Below are positions 34,368 through 43,340 of a stretch of 64,000 bases of DNA, piece after piece (position 1 is the stretch's first letter; every line of letters begins with the position of its first letter). Source of the DNA: BOG-1155 sp963717985 (GTDB lineage Bacteria > Desulfobacterota > Syntrophorhabdia > Syntrophorhabdales > WCHB1-27); NCBI GenBank assembly GCA_963717985.1, contig CAVQYC010000003.1:906594-970593 (forward strand), written 5' to 3'. The position numbers were made by a program, and so were the translations under genes. Below the pieces are notes generated by a model that worked only from the letters and a program-made list of their open reading frames with translations, made no database searches and was not told the DNA's origin.

Positions 34368-35191
34368 AGGAAGGCAACGATATCCTGCAACTCCGGCATG
34401 TGAGCTACCGCTACCATGGGGGGATACAGGGCCTCTCAGACGTGACCCTCGACATCCGGGAAGGTGAGATCTTTGCAGTCATAGGCTCGAATGGGAGCGG
34501 CAAATCCACGCTGCTCCACGTCATGAACGGCCTCACCCCACCCGCCTCGGGCACCCTGCTCTTCAGGGGGAGGGAAGTGTCGGAAAGGAACTTGCGGGAC
34601 CCGCAGTTCAACCGTGCGTTCCGGGCGGCGGTGGGCTATATCTTTCAGGACTCCGACGTGCAGCTCTTCTGCCCGACCGTGCTCGACGAGCTGATGTTCG
34701 GCCCTCTCCAACTCGGCCTCGGAGAAGAGGAAGCACAAAGGAGGGCAACTGAAATCCTGCAAATGCTTGAAATAGGCGAACTCGCGTCCAGGCCTTCCTA
34801 CATGCTCTCCGCCGGCGAAAAAAAGAGGGTGGCCATAGGCTCGGTCCTTACCATGAACCCCCAGGTTATTCTCCTTGACGAGCCGACGAACGGACTCGAC
34901 CCGAGGACGCAAGTCTACCTCGTCGAGTTGATCTTTGCCCTCAATGAAGCCGGGAAAACCATCGTGATCGCGACGCACGATCTTTCACTGGTAAGCGAGT
35001 TGCGATGCCGGGTAGCGGTATTGTCGGAAGAGCACGCGATTGAAAAGACGGGCGAGGCGGATGATCTGCTTTACGACGAAAAACTTCTCCTCAAAGTGAA
35101 CCTCATTCATGAGCACTTGCATTACCATGGCGGCACTGCCCACCGCCACATCCATTCCCACTACCTGTTCCATCGGCACGACCGGGAATGA
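34358..35191 (+). CDS. cbiO: Cobalt/nickel ECF transporter ATPase CbiO
   Basis: ABC ATPase that energises metal uptake. The 277-residue protein has Walker A GSNGSGKST near residue 40, a Q-loop in YIFQDSDVQLF, signature LSAGEKKRVAIGS and Walker B VILLDEPTNGLD, followed by ATHDLSLV. The last 25 residues are very His-rich (HEHLHYHGGTAHRHIHSHYL), a feature of metal-handling proteins. The start at 34358 overlaps the cbiQ stop. It ends close to the convergent VKOR gene. Confidence 0.93.
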   Translation: MDVKEGNDILQLRHVSYRYHGGIQGLSDVTLDIREGEIFAVIGSNGSGKSTLLHVMNGLTPPASGTLLFRGREVSERNLRDPQFNRAFRAAVGYIFQDSDVQLFCPTVLDELMFGPLQLGLGEEEAQRRATEILQMLEIGELASRPSYMLSAGEKKRVAIGSVLTMNPQVILLDEPTNGLDPRTQVYLVELIFALNEAGKTIVIATHDLSLVSELRCRVAVLSEEHAIEKTGEADDLLYDEKLLLKVNLIHEHLHYHGGTAHRHIHSHYLFHRHDRE

Positions 35192-35222
35192 CCCCCCCTT
35201 GTCGCCCTTTAACCGAAAAGCG

Positions 35223-36131
35223 TCACTTGAGAAGCTCCAGGGCTTTGGTGATCTCCGCCTCCCCGGTGAATCCCGCTTTTTTCCCGTCATTTATAATGAC
35301 GCAGGTGGGCGTCGACTTTATCTTGTCTTCGTTGATAAGGGCACTGAGAGCTGCAAAGGTCGGCCGCGGATCACACTCTTTGAACTTCACCTCATGCGCC
35401 CTGAGATAATCCTCAAGCTTTTCCTTTTCTCCTATCTTCTCCCTAGCCGCCCCAAAAAGAAGCGTCCTCGACCGGAGGACCTGGTCGAAACTCCTGTCCT
35501 GGTTGAATATATAGAGAAAGTATCTGGCATAAAGGGGGGTGGGCGTATGGACAGGCGTGTCGACGAACGTGAGTGTGACGACGTTCCTGCGCACCAGCTC
35601 CTTAAGGAGCGGCACGATTTTCGGCTCCATACGACTGCAGGGGCCGCAGAAATAGTCCGTATAGAGCCTCACCTGCACTCTTCCCGTTCCGAAGGTCGGC
35701 AAAAGGACTTCATCGGCGTAAACCGGAGTGGCTGCCCCTTTGAAAAAAAGGAAACACAAAAGAAACCCGAGGACCACGCCAATACCCATCAGGGGGAGCT
35801 TCGACCGCCTGAAATTGAACAGAAAGAGAAAAATGAGGATGGCTGCGAAGATCAGACAATAGGGGCAGTAGGTCTCGTTTCTGACCTGAAAGGCCACCAG
35901 GTTTATCTCCATGCCGACGCCTAGGGAGAGCATGGAGATATGAAGCATATCCTGCTTCAAAAGGACCAGCAGCAAGAGGAGGACCGGGTAGGCGAGGCCG
36001 AGATACTTGAGATCGATCCCGAAAAACCCTCCCTTCAAAAAAGTGCAGGTCGAGCCGCAAAAATTATAAAAGACGATATCCGCGAGACCCGCCAGCGGCA
36101 AGACAATATTGACTGCCTTCGTTGCGTCCAT
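35223..36131 (-). CDS. VKOR-DsbA-like fusion, disulfide bond forming protein
   Basis: A 302-residue membrane protein. The N-terminal half has about four helices and the paired cysteines of vitamin K epoxide reductase homologs (NFCGSTCTF near residue 25 and ETYCPYCLIF near residue 90). The C-terminal half, after a membrane span, is a thioredoxin/DsbA-like domain with YTDYFCGPCSRMEPKIVPLL and a cis-Pro-type STPTCVI. It probably oxidises envelope thiols and passes electrons to quinone. The start at 36131 follows GGTGGAG. A longer frame upstream has no family support. Confidence 0.85.
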   Translation of the reverse strand: MDATKAVNIVLPLAGLADIVFYNFCGSTCTFLKGGFFGIDLKYLGLAYPVLLLLLVLLKQDMLHISMLSLGVGMEINLVAFQVRNETYCPYCLIFAAILIFLFLFNFRRSKLPLMGIGVVLGFLLCFLFFKGAATPVYADEVLLPTFGTGRVQVRLYTDYFCGPCSRMEPKIVPLLKELVRRNVVTLTFVDTPVHTPTPLYARYFLYIFNQDRSFDQVLRSRTLLFGAAREKIGEKEKLEDYLRAHEVKFKECDPRPTFAALSALINEDKIKSTPTCVIINDGKKAGFTGEAEITKALELLK

Positions 36132-36328
36132 CACTCCACCCCGATAGTCTATATAATGTAATTTCCGGGCCAAGTCAAGACTGAGAGATGAAAGGTGAAA
36201 AACAAGCGAAGGATATGACGGAGGCGGGAGGGGATAGTCGAAGAGGTGATTGGTGTGTGCTGACATTCGCTTTACTACGGGGGCGGGATTGGGTTAACCT
36301 TTAAAAAAAGGAAAGGCGCGCACACTGT

Positions 36329-38431
36329 ATGGACCATAGAGACATAGAGAAGATGTTTTTCCCCGAAAGCGTGGTGATTTGCGGCGTTTCAGACAGCTCC
36401 GCCAATCTTGGAAAAGAGATCGTGAAGAACCTGAAGCGCTTCGCATTCCCCGGGCGGGTTTACGGGCTCGGGCGAAAAGCCATGGAGATCGAGGGCAAAA
36501 GGATCTATGCGGATCTGAAAGATATCCCGGAGATACCGGAGCTTGCAGTGATTCTCGTGCCTGCCGGGGAGGTTGTCGGCCTCCTCGGCGCGTGTGGGAG
36601 GATCGGCATACGCCGCGTGGTGATAGAGACGGGCGGCTTTTCCGAATTCGGGGCGGAGCGAAAGGGCATGGAAGATGAGATCCGACGGGTGGCGCGCGAA
36701 AAGGATATGACCTGCATGGGTCCCAACTGCGTCGGCGTCGTTAACATGGAAAACGGCTTGTGTCTGCCGTTTTTCGCCTTCAATCCGGCTGAGATAGTGA
36801 GGGGTGCCAACTCTTTCATTTCCCAGAGCGGCGGGCTCGTCCATGAGATGACCCGGCGGTGCCTGGCGGAGAACGTGGGCTTAAGCAAGCTCACGAGCAT
36901 CGGGAACAAGTTGATGGTGGACGCGAACGATATCCTTGATTTCCTGATAAAAGACCCGGAAACCGGGGTGATCGGGCTTTACCTCGAAGATGCGAAGAAC
37001 GGAAGGCGTCTCGTCGAGCTGGCATCAGGGACCGAAAAACCTGTGATCGTATTCAAGGGCAATACGAGCCCTATGAGCATGGAGGTTGCCTCGTTCCACA
37101 CGGCGGCCCTGCTCGGCGACGAAGGGGTTCTTCACGCGGCCTTACACCAGGCGGGGATCCACCGGGTCGCGAGCCTGCAGGAGATGGTCGATTGTTTCAA
37201 GATCTTCAGCCTTCCCTTGATGAAAGGTCCGAACCTCGTTGCCATGTCGCGCTCGGGCGGCCAGGCCGTCACGCTTGCGGACGAGGCGTACCGGCACGGG
37301 TTCACTCTGCCGGGGCTGCCGCCTGCCTTAGCCGGTCGTATTCAGGAAGAGACAAAGGCAGGGGTTATCAGGAACACGAACCCTCTCGACCTGGGCACTG
37401 TGTTCAATGACCTTTTTTTCCTGGAAGTGGCCGAGACGGCGCTGAAGGAACCCACCGTGGACGGACTCGTCTTCTTCTACGACTACCCCTACGACAAGCC
37501 GGGGACTTACGATATAATCGCGGGCCTGGAACGTCTCTCCCATGCCTACGAAAAGCCTGTGGTCCTCTGCATGGTACCCGACAAGGTCGACTGGTTCGCC
37601 CTGAAGTACTTTTCGTCCTTCCCGTGGTTTTCGGAACCGGGGTGCGCCCTCAACGCCCTTCGCCATTCCCTGGCCCATTACAGGAAGAAGGCCGGCGGGG
37701 CCGGGGCGCTGAGCCCCACTAACCGAGCGAAGCGAGCTGAGCGGGGAGGCTCCGCGAGCTTGCTCGCGGAGGGGGTGCTGAACCCCAGTAATTGCATCGC
37801 GGGCGTGGCTGAGACGCTCAGCCTCATGCAGGCCTACGGCGTGCCGGTCGTGCGGCATGAGATGGTGACAAACCGGGCGGAGGGCATCAGTGCAGCCCAC
37901 AGGATAGGATACCCTGTTGCCCTGAAATCAGCCGAGCCCTTCATCCTTCACAAGACCGAGGCCGGCGCCGTCCGGTTACATATCGGAAGCGATGAGGAGG
38001 TGGACAAAGCCTTCGACGCCATGGCAGCCGAGGTCTATCTGCTCCAGGCGATGGCCTGCGACGGCGTGGAAACCATCATCGGCGCCAAGAGGGACCCGGA
38101 ATTCGGTCCGGTCATCATGTTCGGTCTTGGCGGGATTTTCGTCGAGGTCTTAAAGGATGTGACGGTGCGGGTCGCGCCCATAGAGGAGGCGGACGCGCGC
38201 GATATGATCGGGGAGATAAAAGGCGCGCCCCTGCTTGCCGGGGCGCGTGGGACCGGGCCTGCGGACCGGGAGGCCCTTGTCAAGGCCCTCGTCGCCGTCT
38301 CTAAGCTCCTTGTCGACCATGCGGAAATCCTGAGTCTCGATATCAACCCGTTCCGCGTTTTTGCGCAAGGAAAGGGCGGGGTAGCCCTTGACGTGAAAAT
38401 CGAGTGTTCTGCGGTACATATATCCCCGTGA
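36329..38431 (+). CDS. NDP-forming acyl-CoA synthetase (acetate-CoA ligase family)
   Basis: Links acyl-CoA cleavage to ADP/GDP phosphorylation. The 700-residue protein has a CoA-binding Rossmann domain (VVICGVSDSSANLGKEIVKN, about 1-130), succinyl-CoA-ligase-like domains with MGPNCVGVVN and FISQSGGLVHEM (catalytic His region), and a C-terminal ATP-grasp domain from about residue 495 (RIGYPVALKSAEPFILHKTE, VIMFGLGGIFVEVLKDVTV). At about residues 462-489 it carries a 28-codon in-frame palindromic repeat (SPTNRAKRAERGGSASLLAE and following) in the linker before ATP-grasp. The stop overlaps the PBP start by 4 bases (GTGA). Confidence 0.9.
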   Translation: MDHRDIEKMFFPESVVICGVSDSSANLGKEIVKNLKRFAFPGRVYGLGRKAMEIEGKRIYADLKDIPEIPELAVILVPAGEVVGLLGACGRIGIRRVVIETGGFSEFGAERKGMEDEIRRVAREKDMTCMGPNCVGVVNMENGLCLPFFAFNPAEIVRGANSFISQSGGLVHEMTRRCLAENVGLSKLTSIGNKLMVDANDILDFLIKDPETGVIGLYLEDAKNGRRLVELASGTEKPVIVFKGNTSPMSMEVASFHTAALLGDEGVLHAALHQAGIHRVASLQEMVDCFKIFSLPLMKGPNLVAMSRSGGQAVTLADEAYRHGFTLPGLPPALAGRIQEETKAGVIRNTNPLDLGTVFNDLFFLEVAETALKEPTVDGLVFFYDYPYDKPGTYDIIAGLERLSHAYEKPVVLCMVPDKVDWFALKYFSSFPWFSEPGCALNALRHSLAHYRKKAGGAGALSPTNRAKRAERGGSASLLAEGVLNPSNCIAGVAETLSLMQAYGVPVVRHEMVTNRAEGISAAHRIGYPVALKSAEPFILHKTEAGAVRLHIGSDEEVDKAFDAMAAEVYLLQAMACDGVETIIGAKRDPEFGPVIMFGLGGIFVEVLKDVTVRVAPIEEADARDMIGEIKGAPLLAGARGTGPADREALVKALVAVSKLLVDHAEILSLDINPFRVFAQGKGGVALDVKIECSAVHISP
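37712..37795. repeat. Palindromic repeat R4 inside the acyl-CoA synthetase gene
   Basis: 84 bases (28 codons) that match the reverse complement of R3 (25271-25353) nearly throughout. The central hairpin is CTCCGCGAGC-TT-GCTCGCGGAG (37750-37771). At the two differing arm positions, R3 has AT and R4 has GC on both arms, so pairing is kept. It keeps the reading frame open. Confidence 0.88.
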
Positions 38432-40581
38432 AGAAAAGACGGATCCACCTCTACCTCTTTAGCCTTGTCCTGCTCTCCCTGCTTTTTATGAGCGTAGGCT
38501 TCTACATCTTCCTCGTCACCGAGATCCCTTCCGTAAAGGCCCTGAAGGACCTGACGAATAAGCCGGTGAGCAGGATCTACGGGATAAACGATCAGGTTGT
38601 CTACATGGTGGTGCCCGATAATAAAATATCCGTGCCCTATAGCAAGATACCCAAACACGTGCGGGAGGCCTTCCTCGCCGCCGAGGACGCGGACTTTTTC
38701 ACGCACGCCGGCGTGCAGTTCAAGAGCATTTTCAGGGCCCTTGCGATGAACGTGATCCACGGGAGGGTTGTTCAGGGAGGCAGCACGATTACACAGCAGG
38801 TGATCAAGGCCCTGATACTGGGGCCGGAGAAAAGCATGATGAGGAAGGTGCGGGAGGCCATCCTCGCCTACAGGTTGGAGACATACCTGACGAAACAGGA
38901 GATCCTGAACGTTTACCTCAATAATATCTATATGGGACAGGGGGTGTATGGGGTGGAAGCAGCGTCCCAGGTCTATTTCGGGAGGCACGTGTGGGAGATC
39001 AGCAGGGCGGAAGCTGCGCTTTTAGCGGGCATTGTGCAGGCCCCCGCGCGGTACACGCCCAAACACCACCCGGGGCTCGCGAGGATGCGTCAGCTCTACG
39101 TAATAGACCAGTTGTGGAAAAAAGGCTTTGTCGATGGAAAGAAAAAAGATGCCATGCTGAAGGAGAGGACGAAGCTGACCGAAGATGACGGCATATTCGC
39201 CGATACCTATTTCAAGAGCGCCGTATGCAAGTATATAGAAGACAAGTACGGCCGGGGCATTTTCGCGAGAAGGGCCATGAAGATATATGCGACTGTCGAT
39301 CCGGCGCTGCAGCGCGCCGCGGAGAATGCGGTGAGAATAGGACTCGCGGTCTACGATGAAAGACAGGGTGACTACAGCGTCTCTTATCACCTTGACAGGA
39401 GGAAGTGGGAGGGCTTTACGAAGTCGGCCGAGAGGGACCTAACCCTCACCCCTCTGATCCCGCACTTGGCTTACAGCCTCCTCGTTTCCGAGAGGGTCGC
39501 CGGGGGGTACGCGGTCCTCATAGGCATACACAAGGGGTTCATGAAAATGTCCGATTTCCCTTTCAAGCCCGGCGATGTGGTGAAGGGACTGTACGACGGG
39601 ACAGACAAGAAGAAGACGCCCCTCTTTTCTCCTGTCAGGAGCTCGGGCATAGAGGGCGCCCTCATCTGCATGGACGTGAATACGGGGTACCTCTACGCGG
39701 TGGTCGGGGGGAGGGAGTTCGAGAGGAGCCCTTACAACCGGGCTCTATCCGCAAAGGTGCAGCCGGGCTCCGCCTTCAAGCCGTTCATCTATCTGGCTGC
39801 GCTCGAAAAAGGCTATGATGTCGATTCGATTATCATGGACGAGCCGAAGACGTACGGAGGGGGCGGTGGGAAGACTTGGGTGCCGAAGAACTACGACGGC
39901 ACATACAGCGGCCCGATTACCCTGGCTGATGCCCTCGCCTATTCGAAGAACGCGGCAACTGTGCGCCTCCTCGAGGAGGTGGGCGTCGGCTCGGTCAAGA
40001 AGGTGCTCCGGGACCTCGGCATCAACGAGGAGGTGGAAGGCGACCTGTCGATTGCCCTCGGCACGTCGAACCTCACCCTGCTCGATCTCGTCAAGGGCTT
40101 CTCGGCCTTTGCGAACGGGGGGATGCGGCTGAAACCGGTCATGATAAGGCGGATCGAGGACGACCAGGGGAACGTGCTGGAAGAGCACGGGCCGGAGAAG
40201 ACGGGCGTCATCGACGGTCTCGTCGCGTTCAAGATGAACACCATGCTGAAGGGGGTGACCACCTACGGCACCGCGAAGGCAGCGAGCAGGCTCGGATATC
40301 CCGTAGCAGGAAAAACAGGCACCACCAATAGTTTCTACGACGCCCTTTTCGTGGGGTATTCACCTCATCTTTGCGCGGGCGTCTGGGTGGGGTTCGACCA
40401 GCGCACGTCGCTCGGCAAGGCGGAGAGCGGAGGAAGGGTGGCCCTGCCCATATGGATGAGGTTCATGGCGACCGCCCTGAGAAGATTCCCCCCCGACGAT
40501 TTTGCGCCGCCGGCCCCTCCCGAGTCGCCCACGCCGCCCGAAACGCCGCCCGAAACGCCGCCGCCGTCCGGCACTCTATAA
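38428..40581 (+). CDS. Penicillin-binding protein 1A-type transglycosylase/transpeptidase
   Basis: Bifunctional murein synthase of the inner membrane. The 717-residue protein has one N-terminal membrane helix and a GT51 domain (AAEDADFFTHAGVQFKSI, GGSTITQQ and LYLNN-type LNVYLNNIYMGQGVYG). The transpeptidase domain has SxxK in PGSAFKPF, SxN in YSKNAAT and KTG in AGKTGTTN. A Pro-rich tail of about 30 residues (PPESPTPPETPPETPP) ends it. The GTG start at 38428 overlaps the previous stop. An earlier in-frame GTG at 38404 is less likely. Confidence 0.93.
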   Translation: MKKRRIHLYLFSLVLLSLLFMSVGFYIFLVTEIPSVKALKDLTNKPVSRIYGINDQVVYMVVPDNKISVPYSKIPKHVREAFLAAEDADFFTHAGVQFKSIFRALAMNVIHGRVVQGGSTITQQVIKALILGPEKSMMRKVREAILAYRLETYLTKQEILNVYLNNIYMGQGVYGVEAASQVYFGRHVWEISRAEAALLAGIVQAPARYTPKHHPGLARMRQLYVIDQLWKKGFVDGKKKDAMLKERTKLTEDDGIFADTYFKSAVCKYIEDKYGRGIFARRAMKIYATVDPALQRAAENAVRIGLAVYDERQGDYSVSYHLDRRKWEGFTKSAERDLTLTPLIPHLAYSLLVSERVAGGYAVLIGIHKGFMKMSDFPFKPGDVVKGLYDGTDKKKTPLFSPVRSSGIEGALICMDVNTGYLYAVVGGREFERSPYNRALSAKVQPGSAFKPFIYLAALEKGYDVDSIIMDEPKTYGGGGGKTWVPKNYDGTYSGPITLADALAYSKNAATVRLLEEVGVGSVKKVLRDLGINEEVEGDLSIALGTSNLTLLDLVKGFSAFANGGMRLKPVMIRRIEDDQGNVLEEHGPEKTGVIDGLVAFKMNTMLKGVTTYGTAKAASRLGYPVAGKTGTTNSFYDALFVGYSPHLCAGVWVGFDQRTSLGKAESGGRVALPIWMRFMATALRRFPPDDFAPPAPPESPTPPETPPETPPPSGTL

Positions 40582-40609
40582 ATCTTCGCTTTTTTAAGGT
40601 TCGGGAAAC

Positions 40610-40644
40610 AAATCACATGACACGTCCTTGGCATGTGTTTTTTT
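40610..40644 (+). repeat. Direct repeat unit 1 with hairpin and T tract
   Basis: AAATCACATGA, then CACGTCCTTGG, then CATGTG and seven T. CACATG pairs with CATGTG. It repeats with changes at 40684-40718. It may end the acyl-CoA synthetase/PBP transcript. Confidence 0.55.
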
Positions 40645-40683
40645 ACCCCATAACTCTTTAATCTTTAAGGATTCTTGCGAAAA

Positions 40684-40718
40684 AAATCACATGAAGCGCC
40701 TTTTGCATGCATTTTTTT
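40684..40718 (+). repeat. Direct repeat unit 2 with hairpin and T tract
   Basis: AAATCACATGA, then AGCGCCTTTTG, then CATGCA and seven T, 74 bases after unit 1. CATG pairs with CATG. It directly precedes the putative nuo promoter. Confidence 0.55.
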
Positions 40719-40719
40719 C

Positions 40720-40749
40720 TTGACGTATGCAAAGAGGATGGGTAAGAAT
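40720..40749 (+). promoter_or_regulatory. Probable promoter of the nuo operon
   Basis: TTGACG (40720-40725) and AAGAAT (40744-40749) are 18 bases apart, about 40 bases before nuoA. The -10 box is imperfect. Confidence 0.45.
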
Positions 40750-40787
40750 AGGCTTCTTACAACGTGATGCTCTGAGGGAATAAAGAC

Positions 40788-41141
40788 ATGATCGAATATG
40801 TCGGTGTCCTCATCATGATTGCGTTTGCGGCCGTCATCGCCGCAGGAATCGTCGGCGCGTCATACATCCTCGGCAACCGGACGCGGGCAAAGGTGAAGCT
40901 CTCCCCCTACGAGTGCGGCATGGTGAGCAGAGGCCCGGCAAGGACGAGGATGACAATCCGCTACTACATCGTGGCCATGCTCTTTCTCGTTTTCGACCTG
41001 GAAATACTTTTTCTCTATCCCTGGGCAGTGACGACGAAGCATCTCGGCATGTTTGGTTTTGGCGAGATGGTCGTCTTCATGGCGATCCTCTTCATCGGCT
41101 ACGTGTACGTATGGAAAAAAGGGGCCCTCGAATGGGAATAG
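40788..41141 (+). CDS. nuoA: NADH-quinone oxidoreductase subunit A
   Basis: Membrane-arm subunit at the interface with the peripheral arm. The 117-residue protein has three helices and the family signature YECGMVSRGPARTRMTIRYY, followed by FLVFDLEILFLYPWA. It is the first gene of the nuo operon and overlaps nuoB. Confidence 0.96.
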   Translation: MIEYVGVLIMIAFAAVIAAGIVGASYILGNRTRAKVKLSPYECGMVSRGPARTRMTIRYYIVAMLFLVFDLEILFLYPWAVTTKHLGMFGFGEMVVFMAILFIGYVYVWKKGALEWE

Positions 41142-41632
41142 AGAAGAACGTCCTTGTCACAAGCATCGATGACGTGGTCAACTGGGCCAGGAAGAACTCG
41201 CTGTGGCCGGTGACGTTCGGTCTCGCCTGCTGCGCCCTCGAGATGATCATCGCCACGTCCGCCACCCACGACATGGCGCGGTTCGGGGCTGAGGTCTTCA
41301 GGCCCTCCCCGCGCCAGGCCGACCTGATGATAGTGGCGGGGACGGTGACGCGGAAGATGGCGCCCGTGGTGAGGAGGATCTACGAACAGATGCCCGAGCC
41401 GAAGTGGGTGATCGCCTACGGCGCGTGCGCCACCAGCGGCGGGATATTCAAGACGTACAGCGTGGTGCAGGGCGTGGACCGGATTGTGCCGGTTGACGTC
41501 TATATTCCGGGATGTCCTCCCCGGCCGGAGAGCCTCATCGCCGGTCTGATAAAGCTACAGGAAAAGATCGGGAAAGAGAGCATGCTGGACGAGGGCAGAA
41601 GGCTCGTCACCGTGCCGGGAAGCAATGCATGA
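41132..41632 (+). CDS. nuoB: NADH-quinone oxidoreductase subunit B
   Basis: Carries the N2 [4Fe-4S] cluster that reduces quinone. The 166-residue protein has the tandem Cys in TFGLACCALEMI, then GACATSGG and PGCPPRPESL. The start overlaps nuoA by 10 bases and was chosen over an out-of-family upstream extension. Confidence 0.97.
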   Translation: MGIEKNVLVTSIDDVVNWARKNSLWPVTFGLACCALEMIIATSATHDMARFGAEVFRPSPRQADLMIVAGTVTRKMAPVVRRIYEQMPEPKWVIAYGACATSGGIFKTYSVVQGVDRIVPVDVYIPGCPPRPESLIAGLIKLQEKIGKESMLDEGRRLVTVPGSNA

Positions 41633-42150
41633 GCGCATCTGATCCGACAATCGGGAGGCTCACCGGCAGGTTCGGAGCCTCACTCACCTACGGGCAGGCA
41701 GGCGGTTCCCTTGCGGTCATCGCCGACAAGAACGTCCTGCGGGATGTCCTCCTTTTCCTGAAAACGGACGAAGAGTTGCGCTACACGATGATGACGGACC
41801 TTTTCGCCGCCGACCGCTACGGCAGCGATCCCCGGTTTGAAGTGGTCTACCTCCTCAACTCGTTGCACCTGAAGAAACGGCTTGTCGTTAAGGTGCGGGT
41901 GGGGGATAGCGAGCCTGTCCCAACGGTGAGCGACCTGTGGCGGGCCGCGGACTGGCTTGAGCGGGAGGCTTACGACATGTTCGGGGTGCGCTTCGAGAAC
42001 CATCCCGACCTGCGCCGGATTCTCAGCGTGGAAGATTTTGACGGCTACCCCTTGCGTAAGGATTTCCCTACCGAAGGCTACGGGTTCGAGGAGCCTTTCC
42101 ATGTCAAACTCGAACAAGGGGATGAGACGCCGCAGAAGGCTGATCGATAA
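41629..42150 (+). CDS. nuoC: NADH-quinone oxidoreductase subunit C
   Basis: 30-kDa-type peripheral subunit. The 173-residue protein has FEVVYLLNSLHLKKRL and WLEREAYDMFGVRFENHPDL, followed by RRILSVEDFDGYPLRKDFP. ATGA overlap with nuoB. It is separate from nuoD, unlike the fused NuoCD of enterics. Confidence 0.96.
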   Translation: MSASDPTIGRLTGRFGASLTYGQAGGSLAVIADKNVLRDVLLFLKTDEELRYTMMTDLFAADRYGSDPRFEVVYLLNSLHLKKRLVVKVRVGDSEPVPTVSDLWRAADWLEREAYDMFGVRFENHPDLRRILSVEDFDGYPLRKDFPTEGYGFEEPFHVKLEQGDETPQKADR

Positions 42151-43325
42151 TGGCGGAAGACAAAAAATATATGACCATCAACATGGGTCCGCAACACCCC
42201 GCCACACATGGGGTGCTGAGGATCCTGCTTGAGCTTGACGGCGAGATCATCGTCAAGGCCACGCCCTTCATAGGGTACCTCCATCGCGGCGTGGAAAAGC
42301 TCGCCGAGGCCAGGACATACCACCAGGCGCTCACCTTTACGGACAGGCTCGATTACACGAACGGCCTTGCCAACAACCTGGCCTACTGTCTCGCGGCAGA
42401 AAGGTTGTGTGGCATCGAAGTGCCGAAGCGCGGCCAATACCTGCGCGTGATCCTCGCGGAACTGCAGCGGATCGCGGCCCACCTTATCTGGATAGGCACG
42501 CATGCCCTCGACGTGGGCGCCATGACCCTCCTTTTCTATGCCTTCCGCGAGCGTGAAACCATCCTGAACATCGTCGAGCAGGTGACAGGCGCGCGGCTCA
42601 CCCCGAGCTTCATCAGGATAGGCGGCCTCGCGCAGGAGGTGCCGCCCGAGTTCGAAGGGATGGTCAAAGCCTTTGTCGAGGAATTTCCCCGGAGGGTGGA
42701 CGAGTACGAAACGCTCCTCACGGATAATATCATCTGGCGCAAACGGACGAAGAACGTGGCGCGCCTGTCGCAAGAGGACGCCATAAGCTTTGGCGTGACG
42801 GGGCCGGTGCTCCGGGCTTCCGGCGTCTATTACGACGTGCGTAAGGCCTACCCCTATTCTTCGTACGAAGATTTCGAGTTCGAAGTCCCCATGGGTGAGA
42901 ACGGCGACGTGTTCGACCGGTACGACGTGAGGGTGAGGGAGATGCGCCAGTCGAACCGCATCATCGCATCGGCCATCGACCGGCTGCCCGATGGACCCAT
43001 AAATGCGAATGCCCCTGCGTTTGTCCCGCCCGCAAAGGACGACGTGGAGCACGATATGGCCGCCCTGATACGCCATTTCAAGCTGATGGAAGAGGGGTTC
43101 CGCCCGCCCGTCGGCGAGGCGTACGGCGCCGTGGAGTCGCCCAAGGGCGAGCTCGGTTTTTATCTCATGAGTGACGGGACGAACAAGCCTTATCGATTCC
43201 GCATACGCCCGCCTTCATTCCTGAACCTCGCGGCCGTGCCGAAGATGATCGAGGGGCAGATGGTGGCGGATGTGATTGCGGCCATCGGGAGCGTCGATAT
43301 CGTGCTTGGCGAGATAGACAGATAG
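42150..43325 (+). CDS. nuoD: NADH-quinone oxidoreductase subunit D
   Basis: 49-kDa-type subunit lining the quinone pocket. The 391-residue protein has MTINMGPQHPATHGVLRI with the conserved His, then IGYLHRGVEKLAE, YDVRKAYPYSSYEDFEF and the C-terminal ADVIAAIGSVDIVLGEIDR. Its ATG shares one base with the nuoC stop (TAATG). Confidence 0.97.
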   Translation: MAEDKKYMTINMGPQHPATHGVLRILLELDGEIIVKATPFIGYLHRGVEKLAEARTYHQALTFTDRLDYTNGLANNLAYCLAAERLCGIEVPKRGQYLRVILAELQRIAAHLIWIGTHALDVGAMTLLFYAFRERETILNIVEQVTGARLTPSFIRIGGLAQEVPPEFEGMVKAFVEEFPRRVDEYETLLTDNIIWRKRTKNVARLSQEDAISFGVTGPVLRASGVYYDVRKAYPYSSYEDFEFEVPMGENGDVFDRYDVRVREMRQSNRIIASAIDRLPDGPINANAPAFVPPAKDDVEHDMAALIRHFKLMEEGFRPPVGEAYGAVESPKGELGFYLMSDGTNKPYRFRIRPPSFLNLAAVPKMIEGQMVADVIAAIGSVDIVLGEIDR

Positions 43326-43340
43326 TAAGGAGAGACTCGA

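Noticed and set aside
40582..40787. CRISPR-like array before nuoA
   Set aside because: Only two imperfect units with T tracts, which fit terminators or regulatory repeats. No spacers or cas genes are in the window.
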